64,000 nucleotides of DNA from positions 62,001 through 126,000 of the forward strand of contig NZ_JACHDZ010000004.1 in assembly GCF_014201375.1 (NCBI RefSeq), read 5' to 3'. Position 1 is the stretch's first letter; each line of letters starts with the position of its first letter. The notes beneath the pieces were generated by a model. That model saw only the letters and a program-made list of their open reading frames with translations. It did no database searches and was not told where the DNA came from. The position numbers were made by a program, and so were the translations under genes. Below, in pieces: positions 1 to 9,887 of the stretch. Source of the DNA: Tunturiibacter empetritectus. GTDB taxonomy: Bacteria; Acidobacteriota; Terriglobia; Terriglobales; Acidobacteriaceae.

Positions 1-13
1 GCGCCATCGGCCC

Positions 14-2731
14 TTAGAAGAGGCTCGCGGCCCGGCGCAGATTGCCCGCGGTTCCGATGTTGAGCAGCGTGAAGTTGAATCTCTCCGTCGTCTCGTTTCG
101 GACCGAGCCCAGCTCGTACTTGCGAACCTCGACGCTGAAGCCGCAGCAGTCCCAGTTATAGGACCCCTGCACCGCTCCATACTGCACCAGGCCGGTGTTA
201 TTCGCGTTGAGATCCAGGCCGACATTCCCTGCCACGCCCAGCCCCGGCCTGGTCGGCGAACCGTACCCCAGGAGCAGCCGAAGCTGATTGAAGTCTGAGA
301 CCGCGGAACTCACTCCTTCTGTATAGAAGCGTCCCGGAGCGTTCAGCCTCGCGTAGCTGAGGCCGGCAAAGACATTGTTCTCATGCACGTCCACCATCAC
401 GTTGTTCGAGGTAAACTTCTTCGCTCCGGTATCGAGATCGAAGTCCCACTCCACATCCATGTGCGACGAGGTGCGCACGCGCAGACGCGAGACCAGAGGC
501 GAGATGGCGCGGGGCTCGGTGAGAAACGCGATTCCGGAGAAGTTCAGCGTCGTGTCGAAGATGTTACGCCGGCCGTTGATCACGGCTCCGCCAAAGTTCT
601 CGTTGAAGAAGTACTTCTGCGTCAGCCGCCAGCTGAGCAGGGGGTGACTGCCGCAGCTGGGCAGCGCGTCTTTCCCGTTGCCGATCTGGCCCCTGGTCTG
701 AATCTTGCCGCTATCGTCATCCCAGTACTGTGTCTGCGCTGTGGCCACGGGCCTATCTTTGCAGGGCCGGACCTTCGTCGGTCGCAGGAACAGCCGCTGC
801 GTCACTCCATACTCCAGCTCGTTCGTGTTGCTTACGATATCGGCATCGTCGAAGCGCAGGACACTCAAAAAATTATTCACGCCGGTTACGTAGCGGTAGG
901 TCAGCTCCGGCTCGATGGTGTGCTTCACGTCATTGCCGCCGAATAGCTTTTCGACGCCTGGCGAATCGAAGGTCCGCTCTACCACAGGCGCCCGCAGATC
1001 CGTTTCGACCTCTACGTCCGAACGGTTCAGCGGGGTCGGAAGCTCGACCGGCACTCCCATCGGCGAGTAGGGAACCTGCCTGCTTCTGGTGTACGCGGTC
1101 TCGCGAGCGCCCACCGACGCGAGCACGTGCCATCCATCGAAGCCTAGACGATAGGCGAGCTCAGGATGCACGTCGAAGCGCTGCGTTAGCCCGCCGGTCG
1201 AGAAGCCCGGTTGCACCCTCGAGAGCCCGGCGTGCGAGGCATCTATGCTCCACAGCAATCCGGTCCTGCCGATCTCATGCTCGGTGCTCCTGAAGTCGAA
1301 CGACGGCGCATGAAAGATCTTCACCTGTTCTTCCGGGATTGCCGGCGTGGCCGGCGTCGCGGCTACGCCAGCCTGTTTCAGGCCCTGATATCGATCCACA
1401 CGCGCCGACGCGGAATATCCGTCCCACTGGTGCACGCCATAGACGATCGAAAGGATGTCGCTCGACACTGCGACGCTGAAGTTTTCGGCAAACGCCTCGC
1501 GATAGGCGTACGAACTCAGATACTCCACATCCCCAGCCACTCTCGTCTGCGAAGTGAAGTCGTGACGCCCCGAAACAGTGGCATCTTCTCCGCCCTGATT
1601 CAGGTACACGCCGTTGGTGTAGATGCCACGGTCGAGCAGGCCGGTGTATCGGGCCTTCGCAAAGTCGTTGCCCAGTCCGCGATATCGAAACGTCGCCGAC
1701 TGCTCCCACCCGCGGAGGGAGTAATACTGCGCGCCTACGGTGAGGTCGGTGCTGCGGTTGATCGCCCAGTAAAACTCCTCGCCGAGGGTAAATCCCTTGG
1801 TCGACGAGTAGCCTGGCACCGGGATCATGAAGCCGGTCTGCCTCTGCTCCGAGTCCACCGGATGGGTCACGTAGGGCAAAAACAGCACAGGAATATTCAT
1901 CAGCCGGAAGGTGCTGTTCTGCGCCTTCGCCTTCTCGCTGTCCACGGCAAACTTTCCTGAGTAGAGCATCCAGTCGGGGTGCGGGAGCTGACAGGTCGTC
2001 AAGCTGCCGTCGTAGATCTCGTAGGACTGCGGCCCTGTCCGCACGACCATGCGCCCGGTGAATAGAAACGGATTGCTGCTCGAATAGGTTAGCGTGTGCC
2101 CCGCGCTCTTGAGCCCCACCGAGCCGGTTACGTCATAAAAAGTCGCTGTCTGTAGCTTCAGATTCATGGTGCCGTGACTGGCGGTGAGGTCCTCGTGATT
2201 CGCGCCTCCGCTTACGTGCAGATGGCCTGTCGCGGTTAGCTCATCAGTCTCTTCGTCATACTCGATATGGTCGGCCTGCACCACCCGGTCGCGATAGTGA
2301 AGCTCCACGTCGCCATTCAGCACATAACGGCTCCCTAGTTTCGACTGCGTATCCGACAGCATCGTCACATCGGTCGTGCCATCGGTCGCGGGGAGCACCT
2401 CTGCCACCGGATACTGCGTCGCTCTGGGATATTGCGTCGCTCCGGGCGCATCCGGCAGGCTCGTGGGCGTCTGCGGCGCATCAGAAAGGGGGGTTGCCTG
2501 ACTCGTCACCTGCTGGGCCCACAGATGTGGATGACTTGCCGTGGGCACCATGATAGTTATCAAGAGGTAAACAGCCGTCCGGAGGTTGCTCGAGCAGCTT
2601 CCGTGTGCCTTCGCGACGGCAGGCAACGGCCTCACGCCGCCGAACAGCAAAGGCAGTCGGCGCAGCCAATGGGTGTTGATCCCAGGTTCGTCCGGCTTGA
2701 AACTTGATTTGAGACTAATCAGGCGCACCAC
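14..2731 (-). CDS. lptD: LPS-assembly protein LptD (organic solvent tolerance protein)
   Basis: This is an outer-membrane beta-barrel protein that inserts lipopolysaccharide into the outer leaflet, normally with LptE. At 905 aa it is somewhat longer than proteobacterial LptD (about 780 aa). A hydrophobic signal-like stretch lies near residues 50-70 and ends in WAQQ. Residues about 125-230 form an OstA-like periplasmic domain (YVLNGDVELHYRDRVVQADH). The rest is rich in alternating aromatic and polar residues typical of the LptD barrel. The GTG start at 2731 has no visible Shine-Dalgarno sequence, so the true start may be further in. It diverges from the RDD-domain gene across a very short gap. 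Family assignment is firm; the N-terminus is uncertain. Confidence 0.9.
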   Translation of the reverse strand: MVRLISLKSSFKPDEPGINTHWLRRLPLLFGGVRPLPAVAKAHGSCSSNLRTAVYLLITIMVPTASHPHLWAQQVTSQATPLSDAPQTPTSLPDAPGATQYPRATQYPVAEVLPATDGTTDVTMLSDTQSKLGSRYVLNGDVELHYRDRVVQADHIEYDEETDELTATGHLHVSGGANHEDLTASHGTMNLKLQTATFYDVTGSVGLKSAGHTLTYSSSNPFLFTGRMVVRTGPQSYEIYDGSLTTCQLPHPDWMLYSGKFAVDSEKAKAQNSTFRLMNIPVLFLPYVTHPVDSEQRQTGFMIPVPGYSSTKGFTLGEEFYWAINRSTDLTVGAQYYSLRGWEQSATFRYRGLGNDFAKARYTGLLDRGIYTNGVYLNQGGEDATVSGRHDFTSQTRVAGDVEYLSSYAYREAFAENFSVAVSSDILSIVYGVHQWDGYSASARVDRYQGLKQAGVAATPATPAIPEEQVKIFHAPSFDFRSTEHEIGRTGLLWSIDASHAGLSRVQPGFSTGGLTQRFDVHPELAYRLGFDGWHVLASVGARETAYTRSRQVPYSPMGVPVELPTPLNRSDVEVETDLRAPVVERTFDSPGVEKLFGGNDVKHTIEPELTYRYVTGVNNFLSVLRFDDADIVSNTNELEYGVTQRLFLRPTKVRPCKDRPVATAQTQYWDDDSGKIQTRGQIGNGKDALPSCGSHPLLSWRLTQKYFFNENFGGAVINGRRNIFDTTLNFSGIAFLTEPRAISPLVSRLRVRTSSHMDVEWDFDLDTGAKKFTSNNVMVDVHENNVFAGLSYARLNAPGRFYTEGVSSAVSDFNQLRLLLGYGSPTRPGLGVAGNVGLDLNANNTGLVQYGAVQGSYNWDCCGFSVEVRKYELGSVRNETTERFNFTLLNIGTAGNLRRAASLF

Positions 2732-2779
2732 TCTTTGAGGCTAAACGATTTTACGGAAGCGAGTTTGGAATTGAGCACA

Positions 2780-4180
2780 ATGAGCTCTGCACAGCGTGAC
2801 CTGCTACCACTGGACGAAACCGCGGCCGAAACGGAAGCTGGCGCGCCGTTTGCGCTTAGGGAACAGGTAGCGCAACGTCTTGCCGCCCACCGGGCCCGCC
2901 GGACCCAGCAATCGGGCTCGGCGGTCACTCCCATTGCGCAACCTGGTCCTGAGAAGTCACGCTCCTCCCGCATCGCCGCCGCGGTTGCGGAGCGGTACGC
3001 CAACTCGCCGAGCTACCGCACGTTTCTCGCCGAGCAGGCCGAAGCTGCGATTCGCGAGGCCGAAGCTGCCGCAGAAGTTGCCGCACTCAGCGCCAAGGCC
3101 GTGGCTGATGCTCAGTACCAGCTGCTGGCGGATCTGGACCAATGGACGCTGACTCCCCCCACGCCTATGCCGCCTGCGCCAGTTGCTGAGCCGAAGCTCA
3201 CTGCTGGGGAGCTCTCTAACGCCGCAGCTCTTGCGCATACTCTTCCAGCGACCGCTCAGGTTTTATCCCCGGCACTCACTGTAAGGCTCTACGAAGACGC
3301 AACCCGCGGCCCGCTGCAGGAACAAGTTTCGCCGCCCAGCCGTCCCCTGATCTACGAGACCTACGAAGCCTTGAATGAGGAAGAGACTCTCGCGCTCGAT
3401 GAGGAGATCGCCTTCCGCCAGGCTCCCGTCTTCGAAGAGTCCGGGCCGCCCATCGAGATTCCGGCTAACCTTATCGAGTTTCCCCGTCAGCTGGTGGCGG
3501 CAAGGAAAGCTCGGCCGCGGCTGGCGGAAGGGCCGCTCCGCGAAGAAGCCGACCAGGCGCCTCACAGCCACCAGACGGCGCAGCTTCGCATCTTCGAGGT
3601 GGAGGCTGCCCAGATCTCTACCACTCCAGAGGTGGAATCGGTTGCGCCTGAGTGGTCCTCGATTCTGCTTGCGGCCCATCCGGTTGCTGCTCCGGTTGAA
3701 ACTCCAGAGGCCCCCTTCCAGTTTGAGCATCGACCCGAGGCCGCGCCTCTCAACCTGCGGCTGATGGCTACGATGGTGGATGGCTGCATCATTACGGCTT
3801 CGTTTTTGTGCTTCGTTGCAGCCTTCGCGCTGACCGTGGGGAAGCTATCTGCTAACCCGGCGAATCTTGCTGCCAGCAGCGTAACTATGAGCCTGCAGAT
3901 CGCCGCGATCGGTGCGGCTGGAACTCTCGTAGTTCTCACGCTGCTCTATCAGCTTCTCTTCTTTACCTTCAGCGAGGCGACCCCCGGTATGCGGTACGCC
4001 CGCATCGGCCTCTGCACTCTTTCGGATGACAATCCCACGCGCTCGGCCATGCGCCGACGCATCTTCGCGACGGTCCTTGCTGCCTGTCCGCTGGGTATCG
4101 GCTTCCTTTGGGCCTGGATGGATGAAGACGGCCTCGGGTGGCATGACCGCATCTCCCGCATGTATCAGCGTAGCTACTAA
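2780..4180 (+). CDS. RDD-family membrane protein with long Ala/Glu/Pro-rich N-terminus
   Basis: The protein is 466 aa from the ATG at 2780; a TTG 45 bases upstream in the same frame is less likely. Residues 1 to about 320 are low-complexity, rich in Ala, Glu and Pro, and probably cytosolic and disordered. The C-terminal 140 residues form an RDD domain. It opens with LNLRLMATMVDG, continues through two hydrophobic helices, then shows TPGMRYARIGL and WMDEDGLGWHDRISRMYQ near the end. RDD proteins are small membrane proteins, some implicated in ion exchange, mostly uncharacterised. It stands alone, diverging from lptD and followed by an intergenic repeat. The domain call is confident; the role is unknown. 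Confidence 0.8.
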   Translation: MSSAQRDLLPLDETAAETEAGAPFALREQVAQRLAAHRARRTQQSGSAVTPIAQPGPEKSRSSRIAAAVAERYANSPSYRTFLAEQAEAAIREAEAAAEVAALSAKAVADAQYQLLADLDQWTLTPPTPMPPAPVAEPKLTAGELSNAAALAHTLPATAQVLSPALTVRLYEDATRGPLQEQVSPPSRPLIYETYEALNEEETLALDEEIAFRQAPVFEESGPPIEIPANLIEFPRQLVAARKARPRLAEGPLREEADQAPHSHQTAQLRIFEVEAAQISTTPEVESVAPEWSSILLAAHPVAAPVETPEAPFQFEHRPEAAPLNLRLMATMVDGCIITASFLCFVAAFALTVGKLSANPANLAASSVTMSLQIAAIGAAGTLVVLTLLYQLLFFTFSEATPGMRYARIGLCTLSDDNPTRSAMRRRIFATVLAACPLGIGFLWAWMDEDGLGWHDRISRMYQRSY

Positions 4181-4188
4181 GAGATCTT

Positions 4189-4366
4189 GTCCTGCCGGAC
4201 GGGCCTCCTGCGCGGAGAGCGGGCGTTCACACGCCTTTTTAGAGCTTCGCGTGGTCCTCCCGTTGGTCGGAATCATCTTCCTCGCGACCAACGGGAGCGC
4301 CGACCGAAGGGGTACACACGTCACGAAGTGACCGCCGCCCGCGCAGGGAGCCGGTCCGGCAGGACA
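4189..4366. repeat. Dispersed palindromic intergenic repeat, copy R1 (full length)
   Basis: The element is bounded by GTCCTGCCGGACGGGC and its near-inverse at the right end. It carries the A-type left arm (GCGTTCACACGCC then CTTCGCGTGG) and the common right arm (CCAACGGGAGCGCC, then GTCACGAAGTGACCGC). It lies between the RDD gene and the 3' end of bamA. Confidence 0.9.
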
Positions 4367-4370
4367 TACC

Positions 4371-7352
4371 CTAGAAGGTCGTGCTTACCGTCAGGCGGAA
4401 CGTCTTTCTTGGCTCTCGCAGGATATAATCAGCCCCATAGAACTGAAGCGCCTGCTGGTAGCTGAACTGCCCTGCTCCGTTGGTTGGGAAGTAGCTCTTG
4501 AAGGTATTCACGTTGTCCGGGCCAGAGTTCGGAACCGCCAGCTCCTGCGGAACGGTCTTGTAAAGACGCAGCGGATTGTAGGCGTAGAAGATCCGGAACG
4601 GCGCGTTGACGATCGGCAGAATCACCTGCAGCTCGGCGCCGAGGGAGTCTCGCGGAACGAAGTTCGTTCCTGGCACAATCTTCAGCAGGTTCGGGAACTG
4701 CACCGACTGGCCGCCAAAGCAGGCGCCGTTGACGATCGTGGGGCAACCATACTGTGCTCCATCGATCAGCGACTGCCCCGCAGTGCTCTGCCGCAACTGG
4801 CCATGCAGCGCATCGAAGGTCATGCCGAAGTCGTTGAAGAAGGCGAAGGTCACCTGATTCACAATCGGAATGCGGTACTCGATGTTCGAGACGAGCTGCG
4901 TGTCTCCGCCGATGGACACCATACGGTAGATCGGCAGCGGAATCTGGACCGGGCCCAGTGCGGGGTTGGTCGGATCGCGCGGAACCGAGGTCCCATCCGG
5001 GTTGGTCAGGATGTACTGAACTTTGTTCGGAATGAAGGTATAGGGACCGACCGACCGGATGTCGAAGCCGCGCAGATCGGATTCGCCACCGCTGTAGAGA
5101 CGATGCGTCGGGGGGGCGACCTCGCCGCCGAAGCCCGAGGTATGAGCCAACTGGATGCGATACCCAAGCACATTGTGGCCCTCGCGGTTCACCCTTAGAC
5201 CCTTCATGGGGAAGAACTGACGATAGCTGGCAATCGGCGAGAGGTACTTCACGTTACCGCCCACGCCTGCTACCTGGACCGAGACGTTGAAGTCCTTGCC
5301 GTTGTGCGGCCCGACCGCGCGATCGAGGCTGGAGAACGTGAAGCTCGGCGTTACGACCGAAGTAATGATGCCGGACAGCTGATTCTGTCCCGCAACGCCA
5401 GACCGGAACGCGAGGGATTGAAAGACGTTGGTCGTGTTCTGGTTGAACGTCGTTACCGAAGACCGCGACAGCGAGTACGAAAGACCGACACGCGTCACGC
5501 CGGTCTTTGCAAACAGATGTCGCAGAGGTTCGCTTGCCGAGATCGTCAACCCTGTCGTCGACTGGTTATAGTTCGTCAGCAGCGACTGCTGTGCCGTCGT
5601 CAGGTTGCCCGCCGCCTGGCCGGTCGCCGACTGGCTCTTCGAAGGATTGAAGTCGTACTTGCTGGCGAAGATCTGAGCGCCCAGCGAGATCGGCTTGTCC
5701 CGCAGATAGGGCTCGGTGAAACCCAGACTCAGGTTACGCGACAGGTCGCCGATATTTGCCTGCACCGAGAGCGTCTCTCCAAGTCCGAGAAAGTTATTGG
5801 TCTCGTAGTTCAGCCCGACAAAGGTTCCCGACAGCCCGCTGATGCCGCCGTTCAGGCCGATCGAGTTCTTGCCCTTCTCCTTCAGCTTCAGCAGGAGATC
5901 GACGGTTCCGTCGTCAGTATTCTGGCGGCTCTCGGAGTCCTGCTCGGCCTTCAACGGCTCAAAGTAGTTGAGCTGATTCAAACGCAGAATCGAAAGGTCC
6001 CAGAGCCGGCTGTTATAGACCTGCCCTTCTTCCAACAAGAGCTCGCGCCGAATCACCTTATCGCGCGTAATCGTATTGCCGGTAAACTCGATCCGCGAGA
6101 CGTAGAACGCTTTGCCTTCATCGATATCAATGTTCAGCTTGATCGTCTTATTGGCTTCATCGATGGTCGGGACGGGCGTGCCTACGAAGTTGATGAATCC
6201 GCCTTCGCCAAAGGCCTTACGCAACTGATCCAACCCTTTGCCGAACAGGGTCGCGTTGAAGTATTCGCCATCTTTCTGAGCGAACTGCGCACGCAGCGCC
6301 TTGGTATTCGTGAAGTGGGTGTTGCCGGAGAAGGTGATCCCGGCGAGCTTGTAGCGCGAGCCCTCTTCTACGGGCATCAGGATGTCGATCCGCTTGCCTT
6401 TGGACGGGTGCAGTGTGAACGGATTGATTCCGCCCGCATCACGAATGTGCGTGGTTGGCTCGCTGGTCAGAGCCTTGAAGTAGCCGCGGTCGCGATATGC
6501 CTGGCGCACGCGCTCGGTGTCTTCATCCAGCTTGCTCGCGTCGAAGGTTCTCGCAAAGAGATTCTCCAGGATGATCGAGTGCGGAATTCCGATCGGCCGC
6601 AGGTTCTTCATCGAGGCGCGCAGGGTGCGATCGTTGATGCTGTTGTTGCCCTGGAAGGCGATCTTGCCCACCTTTACGGTCGGCCCCTCTTTAATGTTGA
6701 ACGTGATCGCCACGGCCGCTGGCGGAATCGTCTTGACCTCGGTCCGGATGGTGGCGAACTGGTGTCCGTGCTCTGCCAGCAGGTCCCTCAGCACCACCTC
6801 GGCCCGCTTGATCTTGGTGGGGTCGTACTGACTCTCGACCGAAAGGGGTACCTTCGCCTTTTTGAACCGGTCCAGAATGTCCGACTGCGTGATGGAGCCG
6901 AGGCCCTTGTAGTTGATCTCGCGAATCGTCGGCTTCTCTTTGACGTAGATGATCAGTTGCACGCACTTCGGGCTGTCGACGCGCTCAATCCGCACATCGT
7001 CGAAGTAGCCGGTGTTCCAAAGCGAGTTGAAGTCCCGCTCCACCACCAGCGGGTCGTAGAGATCGTTCTGCCGGCTGTAGAGCCTGGCGAGCACGGACTC
7101 CTTGGGAATGCGTCGGTTACCGATCACCTGGGGCTGACACAGCGTCTCCACGTTACCGGACAGCGATCCGGCCTGACCGGTGAGCGATTGGGCCGAAAGC
7201 GACTGGGCCGAGAGGGACGAGGCGGCCAGCGCCGTAAACGCAATCATGTACGCGGCATAAGCGATGCGGGAGCGTCTGGAGCGCGTGCACACAGTCTTGG
7301 TCTTGCTTTTCAGGGAGCTTCCGCTCTCTCGATTCACGGTAAAGATACGCAC
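4371..7352 (-). CDS. bamA: Outer membrane protein assembly factor BamA
   Basis: This is the Omp85-family core of the BAM complex, which folds beta-barrel proteins into the outer membrane. The protein is 993 aa. A positively charged N-terminus and a hydrophobic signal segment (about residues 28-55, ending SLSAQS) precede five POTRA repeats (about 85-480, e.g. IREINYKGLGSITQSDILDR, RIEFTGNTITRDKVIRREL). A 16-strand barrel then runs to the C-terminal phenylalanine (LTVSTTF). The start is a GTG at 7352. It is probably read in the same direction as the CPXCG protein and S9 peptidase upstream. The last codons end a few bases from repeat R1. Confidence 0.95.
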   Translation of the reverse strand: MRIFTVNRESGSSLKSKTKTVCTRSRRSRIAYAAYMIAFTALAASSLSAQSLSAQSLTGQAGSLSGNVETLCQPQVIGNRRIPKESVLARLYSRQNDLYDPLVVERDFNSLWNTGYFDDVRIERVDSPKCVQLIIYVKEKPTIREINYKGLGSITQSDILDRFKKAKVPLSVESQYDPTKIKRAEVVLRDLLAEHGHQFATIRTEVKTIPPAAVAITFNIKEGPTVKVGKIAFQGNNSINDRTLRASMKNLRPIGIPHSIILENLFARTFDASKLDEDTERVRQAYRDRGYFKALTSEPTTHIRDAGGINPFTLHPSKGKRIDILMPVEEGSRYKLAGITFSGNTHFTNTKALRAQFAQKDGEYFNATLFGKGLDQLRKAFGEGGFINFVGTPVPTIDEANKTIKLNIDIDEGKAFYVSRIEFTGNTITRDKVIRRELLLEEGQVYNSRLWDLSILRLNQLNYFEPLKAEQDSESRQNTDDGTVDLLLKLKEKGKNSIGLNGGISGLSGTFVGLNYETNNFLGLGETLSVQANIGDLSRNLSLGFTEPYLRDKPISLGAQIFASKYDFNPSKSQSATGQAAGNLTTAQQSLLTNYNQSTTGLTISASEPLRHLFAKTGVTRVGLSYSLSRSSVTTFNQNTTNVFQSLAFRSGVAGQNQLSGIITSVVTPSFTFSSLDRAVGPHNGKDFNVSVQVAGVGGNVKYLSPIASYRQFFPMKGLRVNREGHNVLGYRIQLAHTSGFGGEVAPPTHRLYSGGESDLRGFDIRSVGPYTFIPNKVQYILTNPDGTSVPRDPTNPALGPVQIPLPIYRMVSIGGDTQLVSNIEYRIPIVNQVTFAFFNDFGMTFDALHGQLRQSTAGQSLIDGAQYGCPTIVNGACFGGQSVQFPNLLKIVPGTNFVPRDSLGAELQVILPIVNAPFRIFYAYNPLRLYKTVPQELAVPNSGPDNVNTFKSYFPTNGAGQFSYQQALQFYGADYILREPRKTFRLTVSTTF

Positions 7353-7531
7353 ACCCTCACTGCTCTAAAAATGACGCTCGCCAGCACTTTCAGCGAAGTC
7401 CTGATTATATGGGAGCGGCCAGCCGTTAGCGAGTTCGCCCCGTGGTTCTGGCTGGACAACCTCAATCCAACCAACGAATTTCAGCGTGATGCTTTGACGA
7501 ACGCGCGCACCCAAAGGCACCTGCCACTGGC

Positions 7532-7717
7532 TTAACTCTCCAACTCCGCCGTAATCGTGAACTCCTGCGCCGACCCGTCCCACCGGACCGTCAGCACATT
7601 CGGCTGGCAGCAGACCTGGCAATCCTCCACATACTGCTGCTTCGAGCCGCCTGACTCGTCCACCGTCGTCTCCACCCACTCCCCACAACCCGCGCACTGA
7701 AAACCGGCTGCATGCAT
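7532..7717 (-). CDS. CPXCG-motif cysteine-rich small zinc protein
   Basis: This 61-aa protein has CAGC near residue 8 and CQVC near residue 33, the spacing of the CPXCG (DUF) family of small zinc-ribbon-like proteins. A GAGAGG ribosome binding site sits about 6 bases before the ATG. It lies 20 bases downstream of the S9 peptidase gene and upstream of bamA on the same strand, so it may be co-transcribed with them. The family is conserved in many bacteria but has no established function. Metal binding is inferred from the cysteines. Confidence 0.8.
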   Translation of the reverse strand: MHAAGFQCAGCGEWVETTVDESGGSKQQYVEDCQVCCQPNVLTVRWDGSAQEFTITAELES

Positions 7718-7737
7718 CCGTTACCTCTCGCTCAACC

Positions 7738-9687
7738 TCACGGTGTCTTCGTCTCCCCTTTAAGATACTTGTCGAACCAGCCCACCGACCGCGTCAGCTC
7801 ATCCACCTGGTGCTCCCGCTTGATAAAGCCATGCCCTTCTTCGGGGTAGTACACCGCATCCACCGTGCGTCCCTCCTTCTTCAGAATCTCCACCACCTGC
7901 TCGGCCTCCTCCTTGGGCACGCGAATATCCCGCTCGCCCTGCAGCACCAGCAGCGGAGCCTTCTCCTCGCGGATGTACTTCAGCGGCGAAGAAGCCTCAT
8001 AGACCGCCTTGTCCGCCACCGGATCGCCTAGCAGCGTCTTCTCATACTCCTGCAGCCGCGCGTCGGAGTGCTGCAGCATCGTGTACCAGTCAAGAATCCC
8101 GTACTCATCCACGGCCGCCGCCCACATATCAGGATTCTTCCCGATGGCCATCAACGTCATAAACCCGCCATACGAGCCGCCCCAGATCCCCACCTTCTTC
8201 GCGTCGATAAATCCAGTAGCCTTCAGGAAATCGACGCCGGCGATCTCATCCTTTAGGTCGGCGCCGCCAAGGTCTTTGTAGTTCGAGTTCTGAAACTCCA
8301 TCCCGTAGCCCGTTGATCCGCGCACGTTCGGCGCAATTACTACGAACCCACGCGATACCAGCAGAATGGCCCGGGGATTGAAGCTATCTACCGTCTGGCC
8401 CGTCGGTCCGCCGTGCGGCATCACCACCACGGGGGTCGTACCATCACGCTTCAAGTTGAACGGAACCCATACAAACGCCGAGATCATCTTTCCATCGAAA
8501 CTTTTGTACGTCACCAGTTGCGACGAAGGCAGCACAGCCGCCGCCAGCACCGAACTCTCATTGTGTGTCACCTGGGTAATTGCGCCGCCAGCACTCAGCA
8601 GATAGAGATTCGGCGCATGCGTCGAGTCCTGATGGGAAAACAGATAGCTGCCATCATCACGAAACGCCGTCGGCCCGGCACCAGCAGTATTCAACCCCGC
8701 CGGTATGCCGCGATCGCTCGCCTTCAGCGTCTTCGCATCCACAAAACTAATCGTGGCTCGTCCATCCGCGTTCAGGGTGTAAGTAAACGCGTCCCCCTTC
8801 GGCGAAAATTCCCCCGCGTGCCCCTCCCACTGCGTATCCGTCACCCACCGCTGCTTCTTCGAGGCGATATCCAGCAACGCGACATTCAAATAGCCGCCCT
8901 TTTCATTTGAAGTCAGCAGCAGGGTCTTGCCGTCGGGCGATATCGCGGAGGCTAAGACGAGCGCCTTCCCAGTATGAGCCGTCAGCTTCTCGGCCGCACC
9001 ACTCTTGACATCCAACCGGTAGAGGTCCGCATCGTCGAGCCCCACCTGGCGCACCACGTACAGGCTTCGTCCATCCGGGCTCCAGTCCTCAACATCCCAG
9101 AAGGCCTTCGGATCCGTCTCGTGGGTCAAGACCCGCACCTTCCCCGTTGCCCACTCCATCACCGCGATGTTGGTCGAAGCCTCCACCTTCACCTTGTTGT
9201 CAAACGCCAACCACTTGCCATCTTTGGAAAAAAGCGGACTGCTCTCACTGGTCTTGTCCGTATTCGTAAGATTCCGTGGCTCCCCTCCACTCACGGCAAC
9301 CGCGTAAAGGTCGTAGAGCTCATCGCCGCCCTTGTCCTGCTCGTAGACGATCTCTTTGCCGTCTTTGGTAAACGTGGGGCTGGACTGCCGGTCATCCGAC
9401 TTCAGCAGCTGCCGTGCCCCCGTTCCATCCGCCTGCATCAACCAGAGATTAAGACGCCCCGAAGCATTGCTGATGTATCCGATCTGCTTACCGTCCGGCG
9501 ACCATGTTGAACCTCCGAGGCGCACCGTCTGCAGCAACTCGGCTACCGGCATCGGAGATGACCCAGCCGCGCTCTCCGCCGAAACCACGCTCCTGGGGTC
9601 CGTCGCCACCCTGTCACCCGGTCCCGAAGCAAATCCCAAAACCGAAGCCAGCAGAACTAATCCAGGCAACAAGCGGAAGCGTGTCAT
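7738..9687 (-). CDS. S9-family prolyl oligopeptidase-like peptidase, secreted
   Basis: The protein is 649 aa from the ATG at 9687, chosen because GGAG lies 7 bases upstream; in-frame ATGs at 9699 and 9789 exist. A signal peptide (MTRFRLLPGLVLLASVLGF) is followed by a WD40/TolB-like beta-propeller (STWSPDGKQIGYISN, SSPTFTKDGKEIVYEQDKGG). A C-terminal alpha/beta-hydrolase domain carries the nucleophile motif GIWGGSYGGFM, the acid region LVLQGERDIRVP, and the histidine in PEEGHGF. This is the dipeptidyl-peptidase/acylaminoacyl-peptidase architecture. It probably acts in the periplasm on peptides. The exact substrate cannot be read from sequence. Confidence 0.9.
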   Translation of the reverse strand: MTRFRLLPGLVLLASVLGFASGPGDRVATDPRSVVSAESAAGSSPMPVAELLQTVRLGGSTWSPDGKQIGYISNASGRLNLWLMQADGTGARQLLKSDDRQSSPTFTKDGKEIVYEQDKGGDELYDLYAVAVSGGEPRNLTNTDKTSESSPLFSKDGKWLAFDNKVKVEASTNIAVMEWATGKVRVLTHETDPKAFWDVEDWSPDGRSLYVVRQVGLDDADLYRLDVKSGAAEKLTAHTGKALVLASAISPDGKTLLLTSNEKGGYLNVALLDIASKKQRWVTDTQWEGHAGEFSPKGDAFTYTLNADGRATISFVDAKTLKASDRGIPAGLNTAGAGPTAFRDDGSYLFSHQDSTHAPNLYLLSAGGAITQVTHNESSVLAAAVLPSSQLVTYKSFDGKMISAFVWVPFNLKRDGTTPVVVMPHGGPTGQTVDSFNPRAILLVSRGFVVIAPNVRGSTGYGMEFQNSNYKDLGGADLKDEIAGVDFLKATGFIDAKKVGIWGGSYGGFMTLMAIGKNPDMWAAAVDEYGILDWYTMLQHSDARLQEYEKTLLGDPVADKAVYEASSPLKYIREEKAPLLVLQGERDIRVPKEEAEQVVEILKKEGRTVDAVYYPEEGHGFIKREHQVDELTRSVGWFDKYLKGETKTP

Positions 9688-9887
9688 CGCAGACTCCATA
9701 ACAAATCGAAGTGAACACCAGAAACCGAACCGGGCCAGACTAGCACGCTGCGACCCGCAATTTCTCGCCGGAAAATCACATTCGGCCACAGGCGTTCAAC
9801 GAATGCGAAGGATCACTTCTCCCCGCTGATCTCCTTCGTCACCTTGCCCTCAGCATTTAGAAATGCAACACGGTTCCCCATCAGGCT

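Noticed and set aside
4187..4465. Open frames running through the dispersed repeats, e.g. with SCRTGLLRG and GYTRHEVTA phrases
   Set aside because: The same peptide phrases recur at every repeat copy in whichever frame is open. They come from the palindromic DNA, not from a protein family.
5304..7535. Long + strand frame antisense to bamA
   Set aside because: It mirrors bamA codon structure, has no ribosome site and no recognisable domain. High GC content makes long antisense frames common here.
9813..9881. 22-codon minus-strand ORF just after the cysteine dioxygenase gene
   Set aside because: It starts six bases after that stop, but there is no ribosome binding site and no recognisable product; its size is expected by chance.
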